A stretch of 64,000 bases of DNA from positions 496,001 to 560,000 of the forward strand of contig NZ_BMRF01000002.1 of NCBI RefSeq assembly GCF_014648495.1, read 5' to 3'. The stretch comes from Actinomadura cremea (GTDB lineage: Bacteria > Actinomycetota > Actinomycetes > Streptosporangiales > Streptosporangiaceae). The position numbers and the translations under genes are program-made. Below, in pieces: positions 16,739 to 24,490 of the stretch (positions are counted from its first letter, which is position 1; each line of letters starts with the position of its first letter). The notes beneath the pieces are model-generated. The model was not told where the DNA came from and ran no database searches. It saw nothing but the letters and a program-made list of their open reading frames with translations.

Positions 16739-18217
16739 GTGAGTCGGCGATCCTCCGTCGAGCCCGTCGCCGCGTCCGAGATCGGCGACGGTTTCGACCA
16801 CGAGTGCGACGTGCTCGTCATCGGCTTCGGCTGCGCGGGCGCCGCGGCCGCGTTCGAGGCCGCCCGTGCCGGCGCGGACGTCCTCGTCCTGGAGCGGGCG
16901 AGCGGCCCCGGCGGCTCGTCCGCGCAGTCCGGCGGCGAGCTGTACCTCGGCGGCGGCACCGAGATCCAGAAGGCGTGCGGCTTCGACGACACGCCGGACG
17001 CCATGTACGCCTACCTGGAGGCGGCGCTCGGCCCCAACGCCGACACCGCCAAGCTCCGGCTGTACTGCGACGAGAGCGTCGAGCACTTCGAGTGGTTCCG
17101 CGAGCGCGGCGTGCCGTTCAACCCCACCCTCTACGAGTCGCCGGTGTGGATGCCGATGACCGACGACGGGCTCATGTGGCTGGGGGAGAACTCCTGGCCG
17201 TACAACACCCTCGCCGAGCCCGCACCCCGCGGCCACCGCCCGGCCGCGCCCGGGTTCGCCGGCGCGCTCCTCATGGAGCGGCTCGCCGCCGCCGCCACCG
17301 AGGCGGGCGCCGTCACCCACGCCGACACCCAGGCCGTCAACCTCGTCATGGCCGACGGCCGGGTCGCGGGCGTGGTGGCCCGCAAGTACGGGGAGCGGGT
17401 CGCCTACCGCGCCCGCCGGGCCGTCGTGATCACCAGCGGCGGGTTCGTCGACAACGAGGAGATGCTGGCCGACCACGCGCCCCTCCTGCTCGGGCACGGC
17501 AAGGTCAGCGACGGCCTCGACGACGGCTCCGGCATCCGGATGGCCACCGCCGCCGGCGCCGCCGTCCGCCGCATGTCGGTCGTCGAGATCGCGCTCACCG
17601 CCCTGCCCGCCATGGTGAACCGCGGGATGCTCGTCGACGGCCTCGGCCGCCGGTTCATCAACGAGGACGTCTACCCCGGCCACTACAGCGTCCACGCCGT
17701 GAAGCACCAGCCCGGCCCCTACTGGACGATCATCGACGAGGAGGGGTTCGAGTCCGTCCCCGAGGCGGACCGGTGGGGCCTGCGGCCGGCGCACGCCGCC
17801 GAGACCCTAGCCGAACTGGAGCGGGAGCTGGGGATGCCCGCCGGGTCCCTGGAGGCCACGGTCGAGACCTACAACCGGCACGCCGAGAAGGGCGAGGACC
17901 CCTACTTCCACAAGGACCCGAAGTGGCTGCGGGTCCTCAATCCGCCGTTCGCCGCGATCGACCCGCGCGCGGGCTTCTTCAACGCCGGCGGCGGCAAGGG
18001 CACCGGAGCCGCCGGGTTCACGCTCGGCGGGCTGCACACCACCGTCGACGGCGAGGTCCTGAACAACTCCGGTGCCGCGATGGCCGGGCTGTACGCGGCG
18101 GGCCGCGCCGCGTCCGGCATGCACGGCGAGGGCTACATCAGCGGGACGTCCCTGGGGGACGGCACCTTCTTCGGCCGCCGCGCCGGCCGGTCCGCCGCAC
18201 GAGAGGAGAGCGAGTGA
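16739..18217 (+). CDS. FAD-dependent oxidoreductase, fumarate reductase/KstD superfamily
   Basis: The 492-residue flavoprotein has DVLVIGFGCAGAAAAFEAARAGADV at its N-terminus (about residues 23-47), GGSSAQSGGELYLGGG, and a C-terminal EGYISGTSLGDGTFFGRRAG that closes the FAD site. It is shorter than the KstD-like protein at 10750 and lacks its PGPG segment, so it may be a delta-4 or other steroid dehydrogenase, or an ene-reductase. It starts with GTG four bases after HsaC and overlaps the next gene (GTGA). Its place just after the ring-cleaving dioxygenase suggests a specialised redox step. Confidence 0.7.
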   Translation: MSRRSSVEPVAASEIGDGFDHECDVLVIGFGCAGAAAAFEAARAGADVLVLERASGPGGSSAQSGGELYLGGGTEIQKACGFDDTPDAMYAYLEAALGPNADTAKLRLYCDESVEHFEWFRERGVPFNPTLYESPVWMPMTDDGLMWLGENSWPYNTLAEPAPRGHRPAAPGFAGALLMERLAAAATEAGAVTHADTQAVNLVMADGRVAGVVARKYGERVAYRARRAVVITSGGFVDNEEMLADHAPLLLGHGKVSDGLDDGSGIRMATAAGAAVRRMSVVEIALTALPAMVNRGMLVDGLGRRFINEDVYPGHYSVHAVKHQPGPYWTIIDEEGFESVPEADRWGLRPAHAAETLAELERELGMPAGSLEATVETYNRHAEKGEDPYFHKDPKWLRVLNPPFAAIDPRAGFFNAGGGKGTGAAGFTLGGLHTTVDGEVLNNSGAAMAGLYAAGRAASGMHGEGYISGTSLGDGTFFGRRAGRSAAREESE

Positions 18218-19095
18218 AGTACGCCGTCCTGGCGCCCGTCGCCGCGGGAGTCACCGCGGACCCGGCCTGGATCGGCGCCTACGCCGAGCACGCCGACGCC
18301 TGCGGGTTCGAGTCCATCGTCGCCGTCGAGCACGCCGTCGTCGCCAGCCGCTACGACAGCGTCTACCCGTACGACGCGTCCGGCAGGATGGAGCTCGCCG
18401 ACGACCTGGACATCCCCGACCCGCTCGACCTCCTCGCCTACCTCGCGGGCCGCACGTCCCGGATCGGGCTCGCCACGGGCGTCCTCGTCCTGCCGAACCA
18501 CCACCCGGTCGTCCTCGCCAAGCGCCTCGCCACCATCGACGCCCTGTCGAACGGACGGCTCCGCGTCACGGTCGGGATGGGCTGGATGCGCGAGGAGGTC
18601 GAAGCCTGCGGCGCCGACTTCGACACCCGCGGACGCCGCGCGGACGAACAGATCGACGTCCTGCGCGCGCTCTGGGCCGACACGGCACCCGAGGGCGCCA
18701 CCCACAAGGGCGAGTTCTTTGGCTTCACCAACGCGATGAGCTACCCGAAGCCCGCGCAGAAGGGCGGCGTCCCGCTGCACGTCGGCGGCCACAGCAAGGC
18801 CGCCGCCCGCCGCGCGGGCCGCCGCGGCGACGGCCTCCAGCCCTTGGGCGTCGTGGGAGAGGAACTGCAGGCGCTGGTCACGCTCATGCGCGACGAGGCC
18901 GAACGGGCGGACCGCGACCCCGCCGCCCTCCAGCTGACCCTCGGCCACACCCTGGCCAAGGTCACCACGGAGAAGGCGGAGAAACTCGCCGCCCAGGGCG
19001 CCGACCGCCTCGTCCTGCGCGCCACCGCCACGCGGGACCTGAACCTGGCGAAGGACGAACTGTCCGCCTGCGCCGAGCGCCTCGGCCTCGCGTGA
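18214..19095 (+). CDS. LLM-class F420-dependent oxidoreductase
   Basis: The 293-residue luciferase-like TIM-barrel protein shows RTSRIGLATGVLVLPNHHPVVLAKR and GRLRVTVGMGWMREEVEACG, typical of TIGR03619-type F420 enzymes. It resembles the homologue at 7005 in motif layout. The gene is translationally coupled at both ends, GTGA with the flavoprotein and GTGA with the NTF2-like gene, so it belongs firmly to the HsaC operon. F420-dependent enzymes are known to oxidise or reduce hydroxy- and keto-groups; the substrate here is unknown. Confidence 0.82.
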   Translation: MKYAVLAPVAAGVTADPAWIGAYAEHADACGFESIVAVEHAVVASRYDSVYPYDASGRMELADDLDIPDPLDLLAYLAGRTSRIGLATGVLVLPNHHPVVLAKRLATIDALSNGRLRVTVGMGWMREEVEACGADFDTRGRRADEQIDVLRALWADTAPEGATHKGEFFGFTNAMSYPKPAQKGGVPLHVGGHSKAAARRAGRRGDGLQPLGVVGEELQALVTLMRDEAERADRDPAALQLTLGHTLAKVTTEKAEKLAAQGADRLVLRATATRDLNLAKDELSACAERLGLA

Positions 19096-19550
19096 CCGTC
19101 CTCACGGCGGGCGACCGGATCGACCTGCGCGACCTGGTCGCCCGCTACGCGCTGTACGCCGACCGTCGCGACCTCGACGCGCTCGGGGAACTCTTCGCGC
19201 CCGGCGCGGTGCTCGTCCTGCCCGATCCCCCCGCGAGCCTCGGCCCGGCACGCACGTTCACCGGGCGCGCCGCGATCGTCGAGTCCCTCGCGACGCTCGG
19301 CGGCGTCCCCGTCACCTCCCACGAACTCGCGGGCGAGGTGTTCGAGGCCGCAGGAGAGGGCGCGGCGGCCGGGCACGTCACCTGCGTCGCCCACCACATC
19401 ACCGAACACGACGGCAAGCTCACCGACCTCGCCTGGCATCTGCACTACACCGACGCCTACACCCGCCAAGACGGCACGTGGCGGATAGCCCACCGGGCCT
19501 TGCAGATCGACTGGATCGAGACCCGTCCCGTCCGAAAGGTGCGGCAATGA
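19092..19550 (+). CDS. NTF2-like (SnoaL-type) protein
   Basis: The 152-residue protein has the SnoaL-like pattern: an N-terminal helix (IDLRDLVARYALYADRRDLD), the turn LFAPGAVLV, an inner GHVTCVAHHIT strand and a C-terminal WRIAHRALQIDWIETRP. The bile acid 7-alpha-dehydratase BaiE and ketosteroid isomerases have this fold, so a dehydratase or isomerase acting on a steroid nucleus is a reasonable guess, not shown. It starts at GTG 19092, overlapping the F420-type gene, and its end overlaps the SDR start (ATGA). Confidence 0.75.
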   Translation: MTVLTAGDRIDLRDLVARYALYADRRDLDALGELFAPGAVLVLPDPPASLGPARTFTGRAAIVESLATLGGVPVTSHELAGEVFEAAGEGAAAGHVTCVAHHITEHDGKLTDLAWHLHYTDAYTRQDGTWRIAHRALQIDWIETRPVRKVRQ

Positions 19551-20341
19551 CCCGAGTCAGCGTCGTGACCGGCGGTGCCCTCGGCATCGGCGGCGCGATC
19601 TCCCGCCGCCTCGCCGCCGCGGGCGACCTCGTGGTCCTCAACGACATCGACGCCGACGCCGCCGCCCGCACCGCCGCCGACATCGAGTCCGCCGGGGGCC
19701 GCTGCGTCACCGTCGCCGGCGACATCGTCGACGACGCCACCGTCGCCGAGGTCGCCCGCGCGGCCGGACGCGCGGACGTCCTCGTCAACAACGTCGGCGA
19801 CTTCCGCCCCGCCGCCCCGTCCTTCCAGGACAGCACCCCGGAGCAGTGGCAGCGCCTCTACGAGCTGAACCTGCTGCACGTCTTCAAGCTCACCCACGCC
19901 CTGCTCCCCGCGATGATCGAGCACGGCTCCGGCGCAATCGTGAACAACTCGACCGTCGAGGCGTTCCGGGGCATCCCGCAGCATCCGGTGTACTCGGCGT
20001 TCAACGCGGGCGTCTCGGCCTTCACCCGCAGCCTCGCCGTCGCCGTCGGCCGCCACGGCGTCCGCGTCAACGCGATCGCCCCCGACCTCGCCGACACCGA
20101 GCAGACCCCGGCGTCCTGGATGCTGCGCGGCTACGACCCCGACCTGATGCACACCTGGGTCCCGATGGCCCGCTTCGGCCGCCCGGACGACTACGCGGCC
20201 GTCGTCGCCTTCCTGGCGTCCGACGAGGCCCGCTTCGTCACCGGCCACACCGTCCCGGTCGACGGCGGCACCCTGGCCGCGTCCGGCTGGTTCGTCCGCG
20301 CGGACGACCAGGGCTGGACGAACCGCCCCCACCGGGCGTGA
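19547..20341 (+). CDS. SDR-family protein with altered catalytic motif
   Basis: The 264-residue protein has the SDR cofactor motif (TGGALGIGGAISRRLAAAG), VLVNNVG and the active-site region VNNSTVEAFRG. The catalytic Tyr segment reads VYSAFNAGVSAF, so the normally invariant Lys of Y-x3-K is Asn. Most of the fold is intact, including the C-terminal GHTVPVDGG. Loss of the Lys usually abolishes or greatly changes dehydrogenase activity, so the protein could be a non-redox catalyst (for example a hydratase), a partner subunit, or an enzyme with displaced chemistry. It is last in the HsaC operon. Confidence 0.78.
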   Translation: MTRVSVVTGGALGIGGAISRRLAAAGDLVVLNDIDADAAARTAADIESAGGRCVTVAGDIVDDATVAEVARAAGRADVLVNNVGDFRPAAPSFQDSTPEQWQRLYELNLLHVFKLTHALLPAMIEHGSGAIVNNSTVEAFRGIPQHPVYSAFNAGVSAFTRSLAVAVGRHGVRVNAIAPDLADTEQTPASWMLRGYDPDLMHTWVPMARFGRPDDYAAVVAFLASDEARFVTGHTVPVDGGTLAASGWFVRADDQGWTNRPHRA

Positions 20342-20402
20342 CCCACCCGAACGTCCCGGCGCACCGCCCACGCGCGCCGGGAGGTTCGCGCGTCCGGCCC
20401 CC

Positions 20403-20508
20403 GGTCATGGGGGCGCCGTCACAGCCGGGACGTCCGCGTGTGTGCGCTTCGGTCATGGGGGCGCCGTCACACCCGGGACGCTCGCGCGTCCGCGCTTCGG
20501 TCGTGGGA
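20403..20508. repeat. 48-bp tandem repeat, two full copies and one partial
   Basis: Copies start at 20403, 20451 and 20499, each opening with GGTCATGGG or GGTCGTGGG. The first two share GGTCATGGGGGCGCCGTCAC. They lie after the stop of the SDR gene; the role is unknown, possibly transcript termination or replication slippage. Confidence 0.65.
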
Positions 20509-20545
20509 AGGGCGCGGGGCAAGGGGGCGTCACCGGCGGCGTGCG

Positions 20546-20576
20546 TGACGTCACCGTGCAGTCTTTCGTGATGTCA
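20546..20576. promoter_or_regulatory. Distal pair of TGACGTCA-type boxes
   Basis: TGACGTCA at 20546-20553 and TGATGTCA at 20569-20576 start 23 bp apart, the same spacing as two perfect boxes of the promoter-proximal array (20791 and 20814). Confidence 0.5.
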
Positions 20577-20757
20577 CGGCCGCGCCGGCGGCGTGCCGGG
20601 TCGAGCAGGCCCGGTCGGCGGCGGGTGGACGCGGGCGGCGGCGTGCCGGCGCGGCGTCCGTGATCGCATCGGCATTCACCCTTTGACCTGGGTATTCGTG
20701 CGTGGGCGGACATCGTGTGGAGTGCGGGAGGCGCGTCGGTGGCCGCCTCGACCGGGA

Positions 20758-20821
20758 TGACGTCATCCTGTCGCGGCATCCGGCTTGACATGACGTCACT
20801 CGTGACGCCATGATGACGTCA
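20758..20821. promoter_or_regulatory. Promoter and TGACGTCA operator array of the RHH gene
   Basis: Perfect 8-bp palindromes TGACGTCA lie at 20758-20765, 20791-20798 and 20814-20821, and TGACGCCA at 20803-20810 fills the gap, giving steps of 12 and 11 bp, about one helical turn. A -35 (TTGACA, 20785-20790) and -10-like CATGAT (20809-20814) place transcription near the ATG at 20821, so the mRNA is probably leaderless and the boxes cover the promoter. MetJ, a ribbon-helix-helix repressor, binds similar tandem 8-bp boxes. Confidence 0.6.
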
Positions 20822-21369
20822 TGGATATCGCGATGTACGTCGAGAGCCTTCGGCGCGAGCTCGCGGTCGCAGCCGAGGCCGGAGGTGAGGACGCCCGCGC
20901 CCTCGCGGAGCGGCTCACCTCGCCGCTCGAGGCCGCGGTGCACCTCGTCCTGCTGGAGGCGCTGTCGGAGGCGGCCGACGAGATCACCCGGGACCTGGCG
21001 CCCGGCTCGGTCGAGGTCAGGCTGCGCGGCCGCGACCCCGATTTCGTGGTGACGCCGCCACCGGCCGAGCCCGGCCCCGCGGCGGCGCCGGGCGGGCTGC
21101 GGCAGGCGCTGGCCGGTGCGCTCGAAGTGTCGATGGGCGTCCGGGCGCCGGTGGCCGAGCCGGACGAGGGCGGCGGCACGTCGCGGATCACGCTCCGCCT
21201 GCCGGAACAGCTCAAACCGCGGATCGAGGAGGCGGCCGGCCGGATGGGCCTGTCGGTCAACGCCTGGCTCGTCCGGGCCGTGACCGCCGCCCTCGAACCC
21301 GGCGGCCCCCCGCAGGACAGAGGCGAGGGACGGCCGATCGGGCGGAACTACACCGGATGGGTGCGCTGA
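20821..21369 (+). CDS. Ribbon-helix-helix DNA-binding protein (HicB/Arc-like)
   Basis: The 182-residue protein has a helical N-terminal domain (about 1-60), a linker rich in Pro and Ala, and a C-terminal ribbon-helix-helix domain: a strand in RITLRLPEQL, then helices KPRIEEAAGRMG and VNAWLVRAVTAAL, about residues 121-158. Similar proteins are annotated as HicB-family antitoxins and often sit next to DUF4097 and DrrAB genes in actinobacteria. No HicA toxin is visible. There is no Shine-Dalgarno before ATG 20821. It probably represses its own operon through the TGACGTCA boxes (inference). Confidence 0.72.
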   Translation: MDIAMYVESLRRELAVAAEAGGEDARALAERLTSPLEAAVHLVLLEALSEAADEITRDLAPGSVEVRLRGRDPDFVVTPPPAEPGPAAAPGGLRQALAGALEVSMGVRAPVAEPDEGGGTSRITLRLPEQLKPRIEEAAGRMGLSVNAWLVRAVTAALEPGGPPQDRGEGRPIGRNYTGWVR

Positions 21370-21412
21370 CGAGATGCAGACCGAATCCAAGGGACACCGG
21401 GAAGGCGTCCGT

Positions 21413-22255
21413 ATGTTCACGTTCGACACCCCCGACGCGATCACCGCCGTCGTCGAGACCGCGGGCGGCCTGGTCCGGTTCCGGGCCGGGGACCGCGCCG
21501 ACACCATGGTGGACGTGCGGCCCAGCGACGCGGCGCGGGAATTCGACGTGCAGGCGGCCGAGGAGACCCGCGTCGAGTTCGAGGCGGGGCGGTTGTCGGT
21601 CAAGACCCCCCGCTACAAGGTCCGCTCGCTCGTCGGCAGCCCGCCGTCCGTCGAGGTGACCATCGACCTCCCGGCCGGTTCGCGGGTCGAGGGCAAGAGC
21701 GGGGGACAGTTCCGCAGCGAGGGCCGGCTCGGCGAAACCGACCTCGACACCGTCGCCGGATTCGTCCGGCTGCAGGAGACGGGACGGCTGAAGGTGCGCG
21801 CCGCCGCCGGGGAGGTCTCCGTCAACCGGGCCGTCGGCCCCATCGAGGTGGTGTCCTCCTCGGCGAAGATCTGGCTCGGCGAGATGGACGGCACCGCGAC
21901 GCTGAAGACGTCCAACGGCGACATCACCGTCGGCGAGATGGCGGGGGAGGCGCGCCTCGTCACCGCGAACGGCGATGTCCTGGTCGGCCGCTCCCGCGCC
22001 GAACTCGACGCGAAGACCGCGCACGGCAGCGTTCGGATCGGCGAGGCGGTCAGCGGGAGCGCCACGCTGGAGACCGGCTTCGGAGAGGTGGAGATCGGTG
22101 TCCCGGAGGGGACTGCGGCCTGGCTGGAGGTGAGTTCCCAGTACGGCAACGTGCGGAGCGAGCTGGAGGCCGCCGACGACCCGGGCGGGTCCGTCGAGGT
22201 GGTCGAGATCCGCGCCCGCACCCGTTACGCCGACATCCTGGTCCGCCGCGCCTGA
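21413..22255 (+). CDS. DUF4097-family beta-strand repeat protein
   Basis: The 280-residue protein consists of repeated short strands, many of the type V-x-T-x-N-G-D-I/V-x-V (for example LKTSNGDITVGEM and LVTANGDVLVGRS), giving a right-handed beta-solenoid-like DUF4097 domain across about residues 30-270. No signal peptide or membrane segment is seen, so it looks cytoplasmic. I chose ATG 21413, which has GGGAAGG 8 bp upstream, over the in-frame ATG 21374. Its function is unknown. It lies between the RHH gene and the DrrAB exporter. Confidence 0.75.
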   Translation: MFTFDTPDAITAVVETAGGLVRFRAGDRADTMVDVRPSDAAREFDVQAAEETRVEFEAGRLSVKTPRYKVRSLVGSPPSVEVTIDLPAGSRVEGKSGGQFRSEGRLGETDLDTVAGFVRLQETGRLKVRAAAGEVSVNRAVGPIEVVSSSAKIWLGEMDGTATLKTSNGDITVGEMAGEARLVTANGDVLVGRSRAELDAKTAHGSVRIGEAVSGSATLETGFGEVEIGVPEGTAAWLEVSSQYGNVRSELEAADDPGGSVEVVEIRARTRYADILVRRA

Positions 22256-22629
22256 CGTCCGGGCCCGAGTAACGACCGGCGCGAACACCGCGCCACCGAC
22301 CCGCCGCCTCCAGCGGCGCGCCCCACCGGCCTGCCCGAAATCCCCCGACGCGCCCCCACCCCACGAGACCACGCCCGCCCCACAGGACGGACGGCACCGA
22401 CCGAGCCCCGGCCCCGCGAGAGCACGCTCGCCCCGTGGGGTCGGCACCGACCCGGCCCCTGCCCCTGCCCACGAGAGCACGCCTCCGCGCCCGCTGAGGG
22501 GCGGGGGCCGGTGGGGGCGGCGCACGATCAGTAACCACCCATGACCCGGCGGGGGCCGGGACCGGCACCACACGCCGGTCCGGCCGCCCGCGGACGCCCC
22601 ACACCCCTCGATAGCTACGGAGAGTAATC
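22256..22629. other. 374-bp intergenic region with a degenerate repeat
   Basis: No open frame here looks like a gene. Three imperfect copies of a roughly 54-bp unit, marked by CACGAG/CGCGAG at 22362, 22415 and 22470, occupy about 22355-22485. The last bases carry the DrrA ribosome binding site (GGAGAG). A promoter for the ABC genes may lie here but I cannot point to one. Confidence 0.55.
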
Positions 22630-23571
22630 ATGACGGAGCCGGCCATCGCGGCCACCGGCCTGCGCAAGTCCTACGGCGACAAGATCGTGCTGGACGGCGT
22701 CGACCTGGCGGTCGCGCAGGGGACGATCTTCTCGCTGCTCGGCCCGAACGGCGCGGGCAAGACGACGATCGTGAAGATCCTGTCCACGCTGATCACCGCC
22801 GACTCCGGCCGGATGCGGGTCGCGGGACACGACCCCGCCGACGACCCGGACGCCGTGCGCGCCGCGATCGGCGTCACCGGCCAGTACTCGGCCGTCGACA
22901 ACCTGCTCACCGGCCGGGAGAACCTGGCCCTGATGGGCGACCTGCACCATCTCGGCCGGGCCGCGTCCCGGCGCCGCGCCGACGAGCTGCTCGAGCGGTT
23001 CGACCTGGTCGAGGCGGGCCGGAAGCCGGCGGCCACCTACTCCGGCGGGATGCGCCGCAGGCTCGACCTGGCGATGACCCTCGTCGGGAGCCCGGCCGTC
23101 ATCTTCCTGGACGAACCCACCACCGGCCTGGATCCGCGCAGCCGCCGCACCATGTGGCAGGCCATCCGCGAACTCGTCGCGGGCGGGGTCACGATCTTCC
23201 TCACCACCCAGTACCTGGAGGAGGCCGACCAGCTCGCCGACCGGATCGCGGTCCTCGACCACGGCCGGCTGATCGCCGAGGGCACCGCCGACGAGCTCAA
23301 GCGGCTCATCCCCGGCGGCCACATCCGGCTCCGGTTCGCCGACCCGGCCGCCGTCTCCACCGCCGTCCACGCCCTGCACGACGCCGCCCTCGGCGACGAC
23401 GGCCTGTCGCTGCGGATCCCCAGCGACGGCGGCGTCCGCTCGATGCGCGACCTGTTCGCCCGCCTCGACGACCTGTCGATCGAGGTGGAGGAGATGTCCG
23501 TGCACACCCCCGACCTCGACGACGTCTTCCTCACCCTGACCGGCCGGCACGACAAGGAGCCCCAGCGATGA
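22630..23571 (+). CDS. drrA: DrrA-like ABC exporter ATP-binding protein
   Basis: The 313-residue ATPase has Walker A GPNGAGKTT (about residues 38-46), the signature YSGGMRRRLDLAM, Walker B VIFLDEPTTGLDP and the switch His region ITIFLTTQYLEEADQLADR-like. The C-terminal extension of about 80 residues is typical of the daunorubicin-resistance DrrA type. It overlaps the permease gene by ATGA. The substrate is unknown; self-resistance or general drug efflux is the usual role. Confidence 0.88.
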   Translation: MTEPAIAATGLRKSYGDKIVLDGVDLAVAQGTIFSLLGPNGAGKTTIVKILSTLITADSGRMRVAGHDPADDPDAVRAAIGVTGQYSAVDNLLTGRENLALMGDLHHLGRAASRRRADELLERFDLVEAGRKPAATYSGGMRRRLDLAMTLVGSPAVIFLDEPTTGLDPRSRRTMWQAIRELVAGGVTIFLTTQYLEEADQLADRIAVLDHGRLIAEGTADELKRLIPGGHIRLRFADPAAVSTAVHALHDAALGDDGLSLRIPSDGGVRSMRDLFARLDDLSIEVEEMSVHTPDLDDVFLTLTGRHDKEPQR

Positions 23572-24359
23572 GCACCGTGGCCCACTCCCTCACCGACTCG
23601 GCGACGATGCTGCGCCGGAACCTGCGGCGCATGCAGCGCTACCCGTCGATGACGGTGATGCTCATCGGCATGCCGGTCGTCTTCCTGCTGCTGTTCGTCT
23701 ACGTCTTCGGCGGCACCCTCGGGGACGGCATCGGCGGCGGCTCCGGCGGCCGCGGCGCCTACGTCGACTACGTGACGCCCGGCATCATCCTGATGGCGCT
23801 GGCCGCCACCGCGCAGGGCACCGCCATCTCGGTCGCCATGGACATGACCGAGGGGATCGTCGACCGCTTCCGCACCATGGCGATCTGGCGCCCGTCGGTT
23901 CTGACCGGGCACGTCGTCGGCAGCGTCGTCCAGGCCCTGCTCGGCATCGCGGTCGTCGTCGGCGTCGCCGCGGCGATCGGTTTCCGGCCGGACGCCTCCC
24001 CGCTCGAGTGGCTGGCCGCGATCGGCCTGCTCACCGGGTTCGCGTTCGCCATCACCTGGCTCGCCGTTGGACTGGGGCTCTCCGCCAAGACCGTCGAGAG
24101 CGCCAGCAACACCCCGATGGTCCTCATGCTCCTGCCGTTCTTCGGCAGCAGCTTCGTCCCCACCGACACGATGCCCACGGCCCTGCGCTGGTTCGCCGAG
24201 TACCAGCCCTTCACACCCCTCACCGAGACCCTGCGCGGCCTCCTCCTGGGCGCCCCGATCGGCGGCAGCGGTGCCCAGGCCGTCGGCTGGTGCGTCGGCA
24301 TCACGGTCGTCGGCTACCTCTGGTCGGTGTACCTGTTCAACCGCCCCACCTCCCGCTGA
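23568..24359 (+). CDS. drrB: DrrB-like ABC-2 exporter permease
   Basis: The 263-residue membrane protein has six predicted hydrophobic spans, starting with MTVMLIGMPVVFLLLFVYVFGG after a short basic N-terminus. It has the ABC-2 motif region AMDMTEGIVDRFRTMAI and the late conserved segment ALRWFAEYQPFTPLTETLRG. It is coupled to the ATPase upstream and followed by a hairpin terminator, so the exporter operon ends here. Confidence 0.88.
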   Translation: MSTVAHSLTDSATMLRRNLRRMQRYPSMTVMLIGMPVVFLLLFVYVFGGTLGDGIGGGSGGRGAYVDYVTPGIILMALAATAQGTAISVAMDMTEGIVDRFRTMAIWRPSVLTGHVVGSVVQALLGIAVVVGVAAAIGFRPDASPLEWLAAIGLLTGFAFAITWLAVGLGLSAKTVESASNTPMVLMLLPFFGSSFVPTDTMPTALRWFAEYQPFTPLTETLRGLLLGAPIGGSGAQAVGWCVGITVVGYLWSVYLFNRPTSR

Positions 24360-24379
24360 CCGGCGTCCCGTCCACCGGC

Positions 24380-24403
24380 ACCCCGCACCGCCCGGTGCGG
24401 GGT
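24380..24403. terminator. Hairpin after the DrrAB operon
   Basis: An 11-bp inverted repeat, ACCCCGCACCG/CGGTGCGGGGT, with only two unpaired bases lies 20 bp after the permease stop. Confidence 0.6.
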
Positions 24404-24461
24404 CGCCGCATGCCCTCCATGCCCTCCATGGCCTCGCAGGTCAGGGAACGTGGCTGTCTTT

Positions 24462-24480
24462 TTAGGTTAGGCTTGCCTTA
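24462..24480. promoter_or_regulatory. Iron box (DmdR/IdeR-type operator)
   Basis: TTAGGTTAGGCTTGCCTTA matches the IdeR/DtxR-type consensus TTAGGTTAGGCTAACCTAA at 16 of 19 positions. It overlaps a -10 box, TATAGT, at 24479-24484, and the ATG at 24491 is about 7 bp further, so the transcript is probably leaderless and iron-repressed. Confidence 0.75.
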
Positions 24481-24490
24481 TAGTCGCGAG

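Larger units (their letters stand above)
20342..20820. other. 479-bp non-coding region with repeats and TGACGTCA boxes
   Basis: No gene is seen here. It holds a 48-bp tandem repeat at 20403-20508 and, from 20546 onward, a set of TGACGTCA-type boxes leading into the ribbon-helix-helix gene. The base composition stays GC-rich. Confidence 0.7.

Noticed and set aside
20403-20508. Tandem repeat that might be read as a CRISPR array.
   Set aside because: The units are contiguous with no unique spacers, there are only two to three copies and no cas genes are near.
24352-24366. TCCCGCTGACCGGCG at the end of the DrrB gene resembles the 15-bp palindrome.
   Set aside because: It is inside the coding end of the permease, its right half matches poorly, and no -10-like box with the right spacing and gene follows.
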